Shown here piece by piece: positions 41,240-49,169 of a DNA stretch of 64,000 bases (its first letter is position 1; each line of letters opens with the position of its first letter). Origin of the DNA: Micromonospora polyrhachis. Lineage in GTDB: Bacteria; Actinomycetota; Actinomycetes; Mycobacteriales; Micromonosporaceae. A program made the position numbers and the translations under genes. The DNA lies in assembly GCF_014203835.1 (NCBI RefSeq), contig NZ_JACHJW010000001.1, positions 3,856,501-3,920,500 on the forward strand. Direction: 5' to 3'. The notes under the pieces were generated by a model. That model was not told where the DNA came from. It searched no databases and worked only from the letters and a program-made list of their open reading frames with translations.

Positions 41240-42712
41240 GTGCAATGGGAGATCGTCGCCGGTGTGGCGGGAGGCTTGGCGGTGGGACTCTCCGCTGGTC
41301 CGGTCCTGGTGCGTCGTTGGCGGCGGCCACCGCCAGCAGAACCGGCCGTCGGCCGCACCCCCGATGACGCGCGGCCGGAGGTGACTGGTCCCGCCGACCA
41401 GGTACGGCCGGCGGCGACTGGCCACCCCACCGATCACGTACGACCAGTCGAGGCCATCTCGACCGCTCAGACCGGGCCGCCCGAGGAGAGCAGTAACAGG
41501 GGAAGACCGGCGATGGCCAGCGGTCGGCAGGTCACCCTCACCAACCTGGGTCGTAAGACGATCGACGCGTTGCGGGTCGGAGTCGTGGTGCTCGACCACG
41601 ACGACAGCCCGATCCTGGTCAACCCGGCCGCCCGTGCGATGGGTCTGCTCCGCGCCGGAGGCGGCCCAGGTACGGTCGCCGCGCACCCGATCGTCCGTAC
41701 CCTGGCCGGCCAGGTGCGTCGCACGGGCGTGCGTCGCGAGATCGAACTCGACCTGCCCCGGGGCCGCGAGGGGGTTTCCCACGACCCGCTCGGCGTGCAC
41801 CTGCGGGCGATGGGGCTGGGCGGTGGTTTCGTCGCCGTCGAGGCGTCGGACGCGACCGAGTCGCACCGGGTCGCCCGGGTACGGCGGGACTTCGTCGCCA
41901 ACGTCAGCCACGAGCTGAAGACCCCGATCGGCGCGCTTCAACTGCTGGCCGAGGCCCTCCTGGACGCCACCGAGCCCGCCCTGCACGCCACCGAATCCGC
42001 CCTACTGGATGCCACCAAGCCAACTGGTGCGGATGGCGGGGAGGTGGGACCCACCCCGTCCGAGGACGTCCGGGCGGCCCGTCGGTTCGCCGAACGGATC
42101 CAGCACGAGTCGACCCGACTCGGTCGGCTGGTCAACGAACTGCTCGAACTGACCCGGCTTCAGGGGGCCGAACCACTACCCGCGCCCGACCCGGTCGCCG
42201 TTGACTGGGTGTTGGCCGAGGTGGTCGACCGGACCCGGACCACCGCCACCGCGCGCCGGATCGAGGTCACCGTCTCCGGGCAGGCCGGGCTCACCGCGTA
42301 CGGCAGTGACAGCCAACTCGCCACGGCCGTGGCCAATCTGGTGGAGAACGCCATCGCCTACTCGGACGAGGGCACCACCGTCGCGGTGGTGACCCGCGGG
42401 AACGTCGAGCACATCGAGATCGCCGTCACGGACCAGGGCCCCGGTATCGCCCCGGACGACGTGGAGCGGATCTTCGAACGGTTCTACCGGGCCGACCAGG
42501 CCCGCTCCCGGACGACCGGCGGTACGGGGCTCGGGCTGGCCATCGTCAAGCACATAGCGACGAATCATGGCGGTCGAGTGGAAGTATCCAGCACTCTCGG
42601 GGGAGGATCGACGTTTACCCTGCGGCTGCCGGCACGTCCACCGGACGCCTTCCTGCCGCCAACGCCGCCTGTTGAGATCGAGACCGGTCCGGCCGAACAG
42701 AGCCAGATCTGA
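41240..42712 (+). CDS. senX3: Sensor histidine kinase (SenX3/PhoR type)
   Basis: A 490-residue membrane kinase of the phosphate-starvation system. One transmembrane helix (about 4-24) is followed by a Pro-rich linker, a PAS-like region (DALRVGVVVLDHDDSPILVN) and the DHp helix with His224 in NVSHELKTPIGAL. The CA domain has N-box ANLVENAIAYS, G1 TDQGPGIAPDD, F-box ERFYRADQARS and G2 GGTGLGLAIVKH. Unusually, about 30 residues of repeated L-L-D-A-T-E-P-A type sequence are inserted between the two DHp helices. Usually SenX3 has a second membrane helix or none; here only one is visible. It is followed by regX3. Confidence 0.93.
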   Translation: MQWEIVAGVAGGLAVGLSAGPVLVRRWRRPPPAEPAVGRTPDDARPEVTGPADQVRPAATGHPTDHVRPVEAISTAQTGPPEESSNRGRPAMASGRQVTLTNLGRKTIDALRVGVVVLDHDDSPILVNPAARAMGLLRAGGGPGTVAAHPIVRTLAGQVRRTGVRREIELDLPRGREGVSHDPLGVHLRAMGLGGGFVAVEASDATESHRVARVRRDFVANVSHELKTPIGALQLLAEALLDATEPALHATESALLDATKPTGADGGEVGPTPSEDVRAARRFAERIQHESTRLGRLVNELLELTRLQGAEPLPAPDPVAVDWVLAEVVDRTRTTATARRIEVTVSGQAGLTAYGSDSQLATAVANLVENAIAYSDEGTTVAVVTRGNVEHIEIAVTDQGPGIAPDDVERIFERFYRADQARSRTTGGTGLGLAIVKHIATNHGGRVEVSSTLGGGSTFTLRLPARPPDAFLPPTPPVEIETGPAEQSQI

Positions 42713-42776
42713 CAGTCGATCGACCTGACCGTCAGACTCCGTTCACATCCGTTCCGGCGGAGGAAAGGAAGAACCG

Positions 42777-43457
42777 TTGAGCCGCGTTCTTGTGGTTGAG
42801 GATGAAGAGTCGTTCTCCGATGCCCTCTCCTACATGCTGCGCAAGGAAGGGTTCGAGGTGTCCGTCGCGGCCACCGGGCCGGAGGCACTTACCGAGTTCG
42901 ACCGGACCGGCGCGGACATCGTGCTGCTCGACCTGATGCTGCCTGAGATGTCCGGTACTGAGGTGTGTCGTGAGCTTCGGCAACGGTCGCGCGTGCCGAT
43001 CATCATGGTCACCGCCCGGGACAGCGAGATCGACAAGGTGGTCGGGCTGGAGATCGGAGCCGACGACTACGTCACGAAGCCGTACTCGCCGCGCGAACTG
43101 GTGGCCCGGATCCGGGCGGTACTGCGTCGGCACTCCACCGAGGCGGCCGACGCCACCCCGACCCTGGCAGCCGGCCCGGTACGGATGGACGTCGAGCGGC
43201 ATGTGGTGACCGTCGACGGCAGCGTCGTACAGCTTCCGCTCAAGGAGTTCGAGCTGCTGGAGTTGCTGCTGCGCAACGCCGGCCGGGTGTTGACCCGGGG
43301 GCAGCTCATCGACCGGGTCTGGGGGGCCGACTACGTCGGCGACACCAAGACCCTCGACGTACACGTCAAGCGACTGCGTTCCAAGATCGAGCCGGAGCCG
43401 TCCGCGCCGCGCTTCATCGTCACCGTCCGGGGGCTGGGCTACAAGTTCGAGCCGTGA
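42777..43457 (+). CDS. regX3: Response regulator, OmpR/PhoB family (RegX3 type)
   Basis: A 226-residue response regulator. The receiver domain (1-120) has VVEDEESF, the phospho-acceptor Asp52 in IVLLDLMLPEMSG, and Thr and Lys in MVTAR and VTKPYSPREL. The winged-helix output domain (about 130-224) includes LKEFELLELLLRNAGRVLTR and VDVHVKRLRSKIE-type sequence. It should activate phosphate-starvation genes after phosphorylation by SenX3. A TTG start at 42777 is supported by AGGAAAGGAAG just upstream. The last codons and stop are followed by a GAGCCGT tandem repeat. Confidence 0.96.
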   Translation: MSRVLVVEDEESFSDALSYMLRKEGFEVSVAATGPEALTEFDRTGADIVLLDLMLPEMSGTEVCRELRQRSRVPIIMVTARDSEIDKVVGLEIGADDYVTKPYSPRELVARIRAVLRRHSTEAADATPTLAAGPVRMDVERHVVTVDGSVVQLPLKEFELLELLLRNAGRVLTRGQLIDRVWGADYVGDTKTLDVHVKRLRSKIEPEPSAPRFIVTVRGLGYKFEP

Positions 43458-43483
43458 GCCGTGAGCCGTGAGCCGTGAGCCGG
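43449..43483. repeat. GAGCCGT heptamer repeat at regX3 stop
   Basis: Five consecutive 7-bp units (the last GAGCCGG) begin inside the final two codons of regX3 and include its TGA. The gene end thus lies in the first unit. Confidence 0.85.
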
Positions 43484-43530
43484 GGTGCAGGGGTGTGGTG
43501 AGCGGTGAGCCGGGGTGCGGGTGAGGTGTA

Positions 43531-43580
43531 GGGAAGGGCCCTTTCCCAGACGGAAAGCGATCGGAAGGGGCCTTCCCCCC
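43531..43580. repeat. Dispersed palindromic element, copy 3 (terminator-like)
   Basis: GGGAAGGGCCCTTTCCC and GGAAGGGGCCTTCCCCCC arms enclose ACGGAAAGCGAT, the exact reverse complement of the core in copy 1. It lies between regX3 and the convergent Cys-rich gene. Confidence 0.75.
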
Positions 43581-44392
43581 TACAGCTCAGTGGTGGCGGG
43601 GTGTGGGGCTACCAGGCCCAGGCGGGCGCGTTCGGCGCAGAGATCGGCCAGTTTGGCGTACGCCGCCGCGCCGATCAGCGCCGTCAACTCCGGCCCGTAC
43701 GACAGGTACATGGCCTCCGTACCGACGTGCGCCTCCGGCGACGAGGTGCACCACCAGTCGAGGTCGTGGCCGCCCGACCCCCAGCCCCGTCGGTCGAACT
43801 CGGACAGCGTCGAGACCAGCACCTTCGTGCCGTCGGGGCGCTCGGACCAGTCCTGGTCCCGGCGTACCGGCAGCTGCCAGCAGACATCCGGCTTGTATTC
43901 CAGCGGGTGTACGCCGTCGCGCAGCGCCTGGGCGTGCAGCGCGCAGCCCCCACCACCGACGAAGTCGGCGTCGTTGAGGAACACGCACGGCCCCTCCTCA
44001 CCCTGGGTGGCGGTACGCCGGGCCGGGCTCTTCCCGTCGATCGTGTCCAGTTCCGTGTAGTTGCTGAACCCGCGCCGGTAGTGCTGCCAGGTCTTCGAGG
44101 TGAGCCGCTTGGCAGCGGCCCGTACCCGCTTCTCGTCGTCCGCGTCGGTGAAGAACGCACCGTGTGAGCAGCAACCGTCGGCCGCCCGGCCCGCGATGAT
44201 GCCGTGGCACGCCTTCCCGAAGACGCACGTCCACCGGGACAGCAGCCAGGTCAGGTCGGCGCGGATCAGGTGCTCGCCGTCGGCCGGATCGACGAACTCG
44301 ATCCACTCCCGGGGAAAGTCGAGGGCCACCTCCCGGCTCCGGGGATCCCCTGGATCCTCGACGAGTACGCGGAGCTGCTTGCGGCTGGACAC
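43580..44392 (-). CDS. Conserved cysteine-rich hypothetical protein
   Basis: A protein of about 270 residues with clustered cysteines and histidines: [44 protein letters not shown], and DVCWQLPVR. The pattern resembles DUF3109/YkgJ-type cysteine-cluster proteins, thought to bind zinc or an iron-sulfur cluster; the assignment is tentative. GTG at 44392 is 6 nt from a -10-like TACGCT, suggesting a leaderless start; a TTG at 44461 would add 23 basic residues. It is divergent from the ppx gene. Function unknown. Confidence 0.65.
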   Translation of the reverse strand: MSSRKQLRVLVEDPGDPRSREVALDFPREWIEFVDPADGEHLIRADLTWLLSRWTCVFGKACHGIIAGRAADGCCSHGAFFTDADDEKRVRAAAKRLTSKTWQHYRRGFSNYTELDTIDGKSPARRTATQGEEGPCVFLNDADFVGGGGCALHAQALRDGVHPLEYKPDVCWQLPVRRDQDWSERPDGTKVLVSTLSEFDRRGWGSGGHDLDWWCTSSPEAHVGTEAMYLSYGPELTALIGAAAYAKLADLCAERARLGLVAPHPATTEL

Positions 44393-44522
44393 CTGGTCAG
44401 CGTACGCCCGGAGGGTCCTCGGAGCCCGCTGGCTGGGGTTTCGTGGCGAGCTGTTCGCCAATCGTCGCCACGGGCGTAACCGGTCGGCGCTTCGGTCGCT
44501 CTGGTCGGTGAGGCCGGCTGGC

Positions 44523-44528
44523 TAGTCT
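44523..44528 (+). promoter_or_regulatory. -10 element of leaderless ppx promoter
   Basis: TAGTCT ends 6 nt before the ATG at 44535 and no ribosome site is present. Confidence 0.45.
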
Positions 44529-44534
44529 GCTCGG

Positions 44535-45476
44535 ATGCGGCTGGGTGTGCTCGACGTCGGCTCCAACACGGTCCATCTGCTGGTGGTGGAGGCCCGTCCC
44601 GGTGCTCATCCGTGGCCCGCGCACTCGGAGAAGAGCATGCCGCGCCTGGCCGAACGGATCGGGCCGGACGGGGCGTTGACCCCGGCGGGCATCGACGCCC
44701 TGGTGACCGCGGTCGCCGAGGCGAAGGCGTCGGCGGACCGGCTGGACATCGAGGACCTGGTCGCGTTCGCCACGTCGGCGGTGCGGGACGCCACCAACTC
44801 GGCGTGGGTCCTGGACCGGGTACGCGGAGAGACCGGTGTGCACCTGCGGGTGCTCTCCGGTGCGGACGAGGCGCGGATGACCTTCCTCGCGGCCCGGCGC
44901 TGGTTCGGGTGGTCGGCCGGTCGGCTGCTGGTGCTGGACATCGGCGGCGGCTCGCTGGAGGGAGCGGCGGGTATCGACGAGGACCCCGCTGTGGCACTGT
45001 CGCTGCCGCTCGGTGCCGGGCGGTTGACCCGGGAATGGCTCGGGCCGGAACCCGGCGGGGGCGCGCCGTCGGCCAAGGCCGTCGAAGACCTTCGGGAGTA
45101 CGTCGACGCGGCGCTGCGGCCGATGGTGACGGAGCTGACCCGGGTCGGCTGGGACAGGCCGGTGGCCACCTCGAAGACGTTCCGCATGTTGGCCCGGTTG
45201 GCCGGGGCGGCACCTTCCGGGGCGGGACTCTGGGTCCGACGGAAGCTGACCCGGAGTGATCTGCGTCAGGTGCTCGACTTCACCCGGCACATCCCACCCG
45301 CCCGACTGGTCGAGCTGGACGGGGTGAACGCCGGTCGGGCTCCCCAACTGCTGGCTGGTGCGGTGGTGGCCGAGACCGTCATGCGCCGGCTCGGCGTGCA
45401 GTCGTTGGACATCTGCCCGTGGGCGTTGCGGGAGGGCATGATCCTGGATCGGCTGGCGCACCTCGCCGCGCCGTGA
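44535..45476 (+). CDS. Ppx/GppA exopolyphosphatase-like protein
   Basis: A 313-residue ASKHA-fold phosphatase that in the family cleaves the terminal phosphate of polyphosphate or pppGpp. Phosphate loop 1 is LGVLDVGSNTVHLL, the catalytic Glu region is VLSGADEARMTFL, and loop 2 is LVLDIGGGSLEG. The short form (about 310 residues) lacks the C-terminal HD domain, as in mycobacterial Ppx1 (Rv0496). It follows senX3-regX3 in the conserved order and fits a phosphate-homeostasis role. Start ATG at 44535, leaderless. Confidence 0.9.
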   Translation: MRLGVLDVGSNTVHLLVVEARPGAHPWPAHSEKSMPRLAERIGPDGALTPAGIDALVTAVAEAKASADRLDIEDLVAFATSAVRDATNSAWVLDRVRGETGVHLRVLSGADEARMTFLAARRWFGWSAGRLLVLDIGGGSLEGAAGIDEDPAVALSLPLGAGRLTREWLGPEPGGGAPSAKAVEDLREYVDAALRPMVTELTRVGWDRPVATSKTFRMLARLAGAAPSGAGLWVRRKLTRSDLRQVLDFTRHIPPARLVELDGVNAGRAPQLLAGAVVAETVMRRLGVQSLDICPWALREGMILDRLAHLAAP

Positions 45477-45620
45477 CGGCGGCTGCGCTCTGTCAACCCG
45501 TGACGGCCACCACGTATGGTGGGGTCGACCTGCGCCGGGAGGATCCCTGAACGGTAGGTAGTGGCCGTTTTAGGATGATCATTCCGGTGCTGCGAGCGGA
45601 TCAGAGCTACCCTGATAACC

Positions 45621-46481
45621 GTGACTTCTCGTGTGCCCTTCGCAGATTCCGAGGCGGCCGCAGACCACCCTCGCCGCCCCCGTATTCCCGTTCTCCTCTC
45701 CAGCTCGTCGGTGTTCCCCGAACCGACGGCGGCTGCCTTCGAGATGGCCGCCACCCTCGGCTACGACGGCGTCGAGGTCATGGTGTGGACCGACAAGGTC
45801 AGCCAGGACGCGGGCGCGCTGCGCGGACTCGCCGACCATTACGGCGTGTCGATCGGCTCGATCCACGCCCCGTGCCTGCTGGTGACGCAACGAGTCTGGA
45901 GTTCCGACCCGTGGGAGCGGCTGCGCCGGTCGGCTGTGTTGGCCGAGACGCTGGGCGCCCCCACCGTCGTCGTACATCCGCCGTTCAGCTGGCAGCGGGA
46001 CTATGCCCGCACCTTCGCAGACGGGCTGAACCGGCTCACCGCCCAGCATCCGGACGTACGGTTCGCGGTGGAGAACATGTTTCCGGTCCGGATGGCGGGC
46101 CGGACGTTCGTGCCGTACCAGCCGGGCTGGGATCCGACCGACATCGGATACGACGCCTACACCCTCGACCTGTCGCACTGCGCCGCGGCGCATACCGACG
46201 CGTTCGAGCTGGCCGACCGGATGGGGGACCGGCTGACCCACATCCACCTCGGCGATGGCACCGGCGAGGGGCGGGACGAGCACCTGGTGCCCGGCCGGGG
46301 CAACCAACCCTGTGGTGAGCTGCTGGCGTCGCTTGCCGGGCGGGGCTTCACCGGGTCGGTGGCGGTCGAGGTGGCGACCCGTCGGGCGAAGAGCCGGGCG
46401 GTCCGGGAGGCAGACCTGGCGGCGGCGCTGGAGTTCGCCCGGCAGCATCTCGACGTGCCCGCGCCGGTGGCGGCCAACTGA
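45621..46481 (+). CDS. Sugar phosphate isomerase/epimerase family protein
   Basis: A 286-residue xylose-isomerase-like TIM barrel (AP endonuclease 2 superfamily). It includes [27 protein letters not shown], the metal-ligand region [21 protein letters not shown] and THIHLGDG. The metal ligands (Glu, Asp/His, His, Glu) appear present. It is the gene that commonly follows ppx (Rv0498 position); its substrate is not known in actinobacteria. GTG at 45621 lies 7 nt from a -10 TACCCT (45608-45613), indicating a leaderless start. Confidence 0.85.
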   Translation: MTSRVPFADSEAAADHPRRPRIPVLLSSSSVFPEPTAAAFEMAATLGYDGVEVMVWTDKVSQDAGALRGLADHYGVSIGSIHAPCLLVTQRVWSSDPWERLRRSAVLAETLGAPTVVVHPPFSWQRDYARTFADGLNRLTAQHPDVRFAVENMFPVRMAGRTFVPYQPGWDPTDIGYDAYTLDLSHCAAAHTDAFELADRMGDRLTHIHLGDGTGEGRDEHLVPGRGNQPCGELLASLAGRGFTGSVAVEVATRRAKSRAVREADLAAALEFARQHLDVPAPVAAN

Positions 46482-46500
46482 CCGCCGCCGGCGCGGGCAC

Positions 46501-46578
46501 GAACCCGGTGTCGGTGGGTCGGGAACCCGAGTGTCAGCCGGTTGGGAACCCGGGTGTCGGAGGGTCGGGAACCGGTAC
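46501..46578. repeat. 23-bp minisatellite between convergent genes
   Basis: About 3.4 imperfect copies of a unit like GAACCCGGGTGTCGGAGGG plus TCGG (from 46501, 46523, 46546 and 46569), between the isomerase gene and the convergent CGNR gene. Confidence 0.8.
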
Positions 46579-46608
46579 TGGCCGCTAGGACAGTAGGTCG
46601 ATCAACGC

Positions 46609-47163
46609 TCAGCCGACCGGGGTCAGCGGTGGCGGCTCGACCATGGCGGCACGCTTGCGGGCCCGATGGGCGGCCACGTGCGACCGGGTTGCACAGCGTT
46701 CCGAGCAGAAGCGACGGCAGCAGTTCGACGAGGTGTCCAGGTAGACGTTGCCGCACCGGCGGTCGGCGCAGACCCCGAACCGGGCACTGCCGTATTCGCA
46801 CAGCCACACCGAGAGCCCCCACACGGCACCCGCGAGATACTCCGAGCTGACCGAGGCACCCCGGCTGGTCACGTGCATGTGCCAGTCGCTGGAATCGTGC
46901 CCGGAGATCCGGGGCTGTACGGGAAACGCCTCCAGGAGCGCGTTCAGTTCGGTCACCGCCTCGGCGTCCCGGCCCGAGGTGCCGTACTCGAAGACATCTC
47001 TGAGGCGCTTCTGCGCGCGGCGGAAGATCGCCACGTCCCGATCCGAGACTTCGTCCCGCATCCAGGCCTGTTCGTCGGTGAAGAGGGCCTTCAAGTCGTC
47101 GAGGTCGTCCAGCGGCGCGTTGACGAGGTCAACTCCGGTCCGGGCGTACGCGTCGAAGTTCAC
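46609..47163 (-). CDS. CGNR zinc finger protein
   Basis: A 184-residue protein of the ABATE/CGNR group. The N-terminal ABATE-like domain (about 1-120) starts with the helix VDLVNAPLDDLDDLKALF. The C-terminal CGNR zinc finger (about 130-170) has C-x4-CGNVYLD, then SNCCRRFCSERCATRSHVAA. These are probable DNA-binding regulators, often of stress or antibiotic genes. The GTG start at 47163 is 7 nt from a minus-strand -10 TACGGT (47176-47171), indicating leaderless expression, and is divergent from proline dehydrogenase, a possible target by position. Confidence 0.88.
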   Translation of the reverse strand: MNFDAYARTGVDLVNAPLDDLDDLKALFTDEQAWMRDEVSDRDVAIFRRAQKRLRDVFEYGTSGRDAEAVTELNALLEAFPVQPRISGHDSSDWHMHVTSRGASVSSEYLAGAVWGLSVWLCEYGSARFGVCADRRCGNVYLDTSSNCCRRFCSERCATRSHVAAHRARKRAAMVEPPPLTPVG

Positions 47164-47334
47164 GCGTTCAACCGTAGACGACTTCCGCTGCTCCGGCTCG
47201 GTCGCGTAGCCGAGGGGAAACCAGGCGTAGCCATCGGTATCCGGACATGCGGTGCCCGCCGTCCGGCCTGATCCGGGCCTGATCCGGGAGCATCCGGCTG
47301 ACCCGCTGCCCGATTCTCGACACCCGGTCCGCGT

Positions 47335-47340
47335 TACGCT
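47335..47340 (+). promoter_or_regulatory. -10 element of leaderless proline dehydrogenase promoter
   Basis: TACGCT lies 6 nt before the ATG at 47347 with no ribosome site between. Confidence 0.45.
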
Positions 47341-47346
47341 CCCTGC

Positions 47347-48267
47347 ATGCTGCGTTCGGTCATTCTTGCCGCTTCCCGGTCATCTCGGATGGAACGCCTT
47401 GTCGAAACGGCCCCGTACACCCGAGGCGTCGTACGCCGGTTCGTCGCCGGTACGACCAACACTGACGCGTTGAGTGTGACCCGGACTCTGGTCGATGACG
47501 GTATGACCGTAAGCCTCGACTATCTGAGCGAGGACACGGTCACCCCCGAGCAGGCGGTTGCCGCCCGGGACGAATACCTTGCCCTGCTGGCCGCCCTCGC
47601 CACTGCCGGGCAGACGCCAGCGGCCGAGGTCAGCCTGAAACTGTCCGCCCTGGGTCAGGGGTTCGACGAGCAGTTGGCCTACGAACACGCCAGGGCGATC
47701 TGTGCGGCGGCCGTCGAGGCGGGCACCACGGTCACCCTGGACATGGAGGACCACACCACCATCGACTCGACGTTGGACACCCTGGTCCGGCTGCGGCACG
47801 ACTACCCGTCGACGGGGGTGGCCCTGCAGGCGTACCTGCGGCGTACCGAGTCCGACTGTCGGGAGCTGGCCACCGTTGGTTCCCGGGTACGACTGTGCAA
47901 GGGCGCCTACCGGGAGCCTGAGTCGGTGGCCTACCAGTCGATGCGGGACGTGAACAAGTCCTACGTACGGTGCATGAACATCCTCATGTCCGGCCCGGGC
48001 TACCCGATGGTGGCCACCCACGATTCCCGCCTGATCGCCATCGGCGAGGACCGGGCCCGCTGGTTCGACCGCGGGGCGGACGAGTTCGAGTTCCAGATGC
48101 TCTACGGGATTCGCCCCGACGAGCAGGCCCGGCTGGCGGCCGAGGGCTACACGGTGCGGCTCTACCTGCCGTATGGCACCGACTGGTACGGCTATCTGAT
48201 GCGTCGGATCGCCGAGCGGCCCAGCAACCTGGTGTTCTTCGCCCGTGCCCTGACCATGAAGGGGTAG
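47347..48267 (+). CDS. Proline dehydrogenase, monofunctional
   Basis: A 306-residue FAD-dependent (beta/alpha)8 enzyme oxidising proline to pyrroline-5-carboxylate at the membrane face. Signatures: VSLKLSALGQGFD, TLDMEDHTTIDSTLD, GVALQAYLRRTE, RLCKGAYREPES and the C-terminal substrate motif YLPYGTDWYGYLMRR. It is not fused to P5C dehydrogenase, as usual in Gram-positives, and no P5C dehydrogenase gene is nearby. It is leaderless. Possible control by the divergent CGNR protein is inference. Confidence 0.95.
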   Translation: MLRSVILAASRSSRMERLVETAPYTRGVVRRFVAGTTNTDALSVTRTLVDDGMTVSLDYLSEDTVTPEQAVAARDEYLALLAALATAGQTPAAEVSLKLSALGQGFDEQLAYEHARAICAAAVEAGTTVTLDMEDHTTIDSTLDTLVRLRHDYPSTGVALQAYLRRTESDCRELATVGSRVRLCKGAYREPESVAYQSMRDVNKSYVRCMNILMSGPGYPMVATHDSRLIAIGEDRARWFDRGADEFEFQMLYGIRPDEQARLAAEGYTVRLYLPYGTDWYGYLMRRIAERPSNLVFFARALTMKG

Positions 48268-48327
48268 CGCTGGGCAGGATTAGCACCGCGTAGAGATAGC
48301 ACGTAGAGATAGCACCGGGCAGGGGTA
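48263..48327. repeat. Intergenic repeats with duplicated 13-mer
   Basis: GTAGAGATAGCAC occurs twice in tandem (48290-48302 and 48303-48315), flanked on both sides by GGGTAGCGC/GGGCAGG blocks. It lies between the proline dehydrogenase gene and a convergent gene. Confidence 0.75.
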
Positions 48328-48391
48328 GCGCCACGAAGGAGTGCAGTGCCGCTCGGCGCGGGGGAGTCCCCCGAGAGAGCCGACGCGGGGC

Positions 48392-48970
48392 TCAGGGCAG
48401 CGGCCGTACCCGGGTGTTCTGGAAGGACGTGAACAACCACTTCCCGTGCTGCTTGACCGCCACGTTGGTGTTGATGGACAGTGCCTCCGCCGTGCAGGTC
48501 ACGTCACCGGGCCAGAGCACACAGCCGGTACGGACGATGACGGCCAGATCCGGCTGCGGGAACCGGACCTGTTCGGTGACGGTGGTGAGTCGGGTGCCCT
48601 GCAGGTAGGTGTCGAAGTAGCGCTGCATGCCGGTGGCGATGCCGTTTCTCGTGCGCAAATGGTCCCCGCTGAAGGTGACCACGTCGGCGTCGAGGGTGTG
48701 GATGGCGGCGTACGCCGTCCCGTCTCCGCGTGCCCAGGCGTCCTCCTGCTGGTCGCGGAGCTGCCGCAGCGCGGCCAGGTCACGATCGTGACCCGCCGCC
48801 GACTCGGCGACGGTGGAACCGGCCGTCGTGATGCCTGGCGTCGTGGTGGCCGGTGTCGTGGCGGTCGCCGACGCCGCGTTGCCCGTGATGGCCAGGCCGA
48901 CGACGGACACCAGGCCGACGACGGCCAGCAGGCTGCCCAGCCCGGTACGGCGCAAGTGTGCACTGTTCAT
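48392..48970 (-). CDS. Secreted SgcJ/EcaC-family NTF2-fold protein
   Basis: A 192-residue exported protein. A signal peptide (MNSAHLRRTG, core LGSLLAVVGLVSVVGLAITG, cleavage near NAASA) is followed by a Thr/Ala-rich linker. The NTF2-like domain has ALRQLRDQQEDAWARGDGTA, DADVVTFSGDHLRTRNGI and FPQPDLAVIVRTGCVLWPG, ending KWLFTSFQNTRVRPL. Two cysteines (GCVLW and VTCTAEA) may form a disulfide. It starts with ATG at 48970 after GGAGGATG. Related cytosolic members occur in antibiotic pathways, but role and ligand here are unknown. Confidence 0.78.
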   Translation of the reverse strand: MNSAHLRRTGLGSLLAVVGLVSVVGLAITGNAASATATTPATTTPGITTAGSTVAESAAGHDRDLAALRQLRDQQEDAWARGDGTAYAAIHTLDADVVTFSGDHLRTRNGIATGMQRYFDTYLQGTRLTTVTEQVRFPQPDLAVIVRTGCVLWPGDVTCTAEALSINTNVAVKQHGKWLFTSFQNTRVRPLP

Positions 48971-49157
48971 CGCATCCTCCGAGGTCAACTGGTTTCTCGA
49001 CGGAGGACACGGTATGGATGATGATCGCTTGCTGGCGACGCCCGAGAGGAGGATCTGGCCGTACCTCCGAGGGGGTAGCCCGGTTTGCGAGAATTGTGAT
49101 TATCTACAGCAATCAGTGAGCTTTTCGCGATTTAAGGTGTTAGCGAGGTGAAAAACG

Positions 49158-49163
49158 TATGGT
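49158..49163 (+). promoter_or_regulatory. -10 element of ABC exporter operon
   Basis: TATGGT lies 6 nt before the GTG at 49170, at the end of an AT-rich block (about 49080-49160) that stands out from the surrounding DNA. Confidence 0.45.
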
Positions 49164-49169
49164 GAGGTA

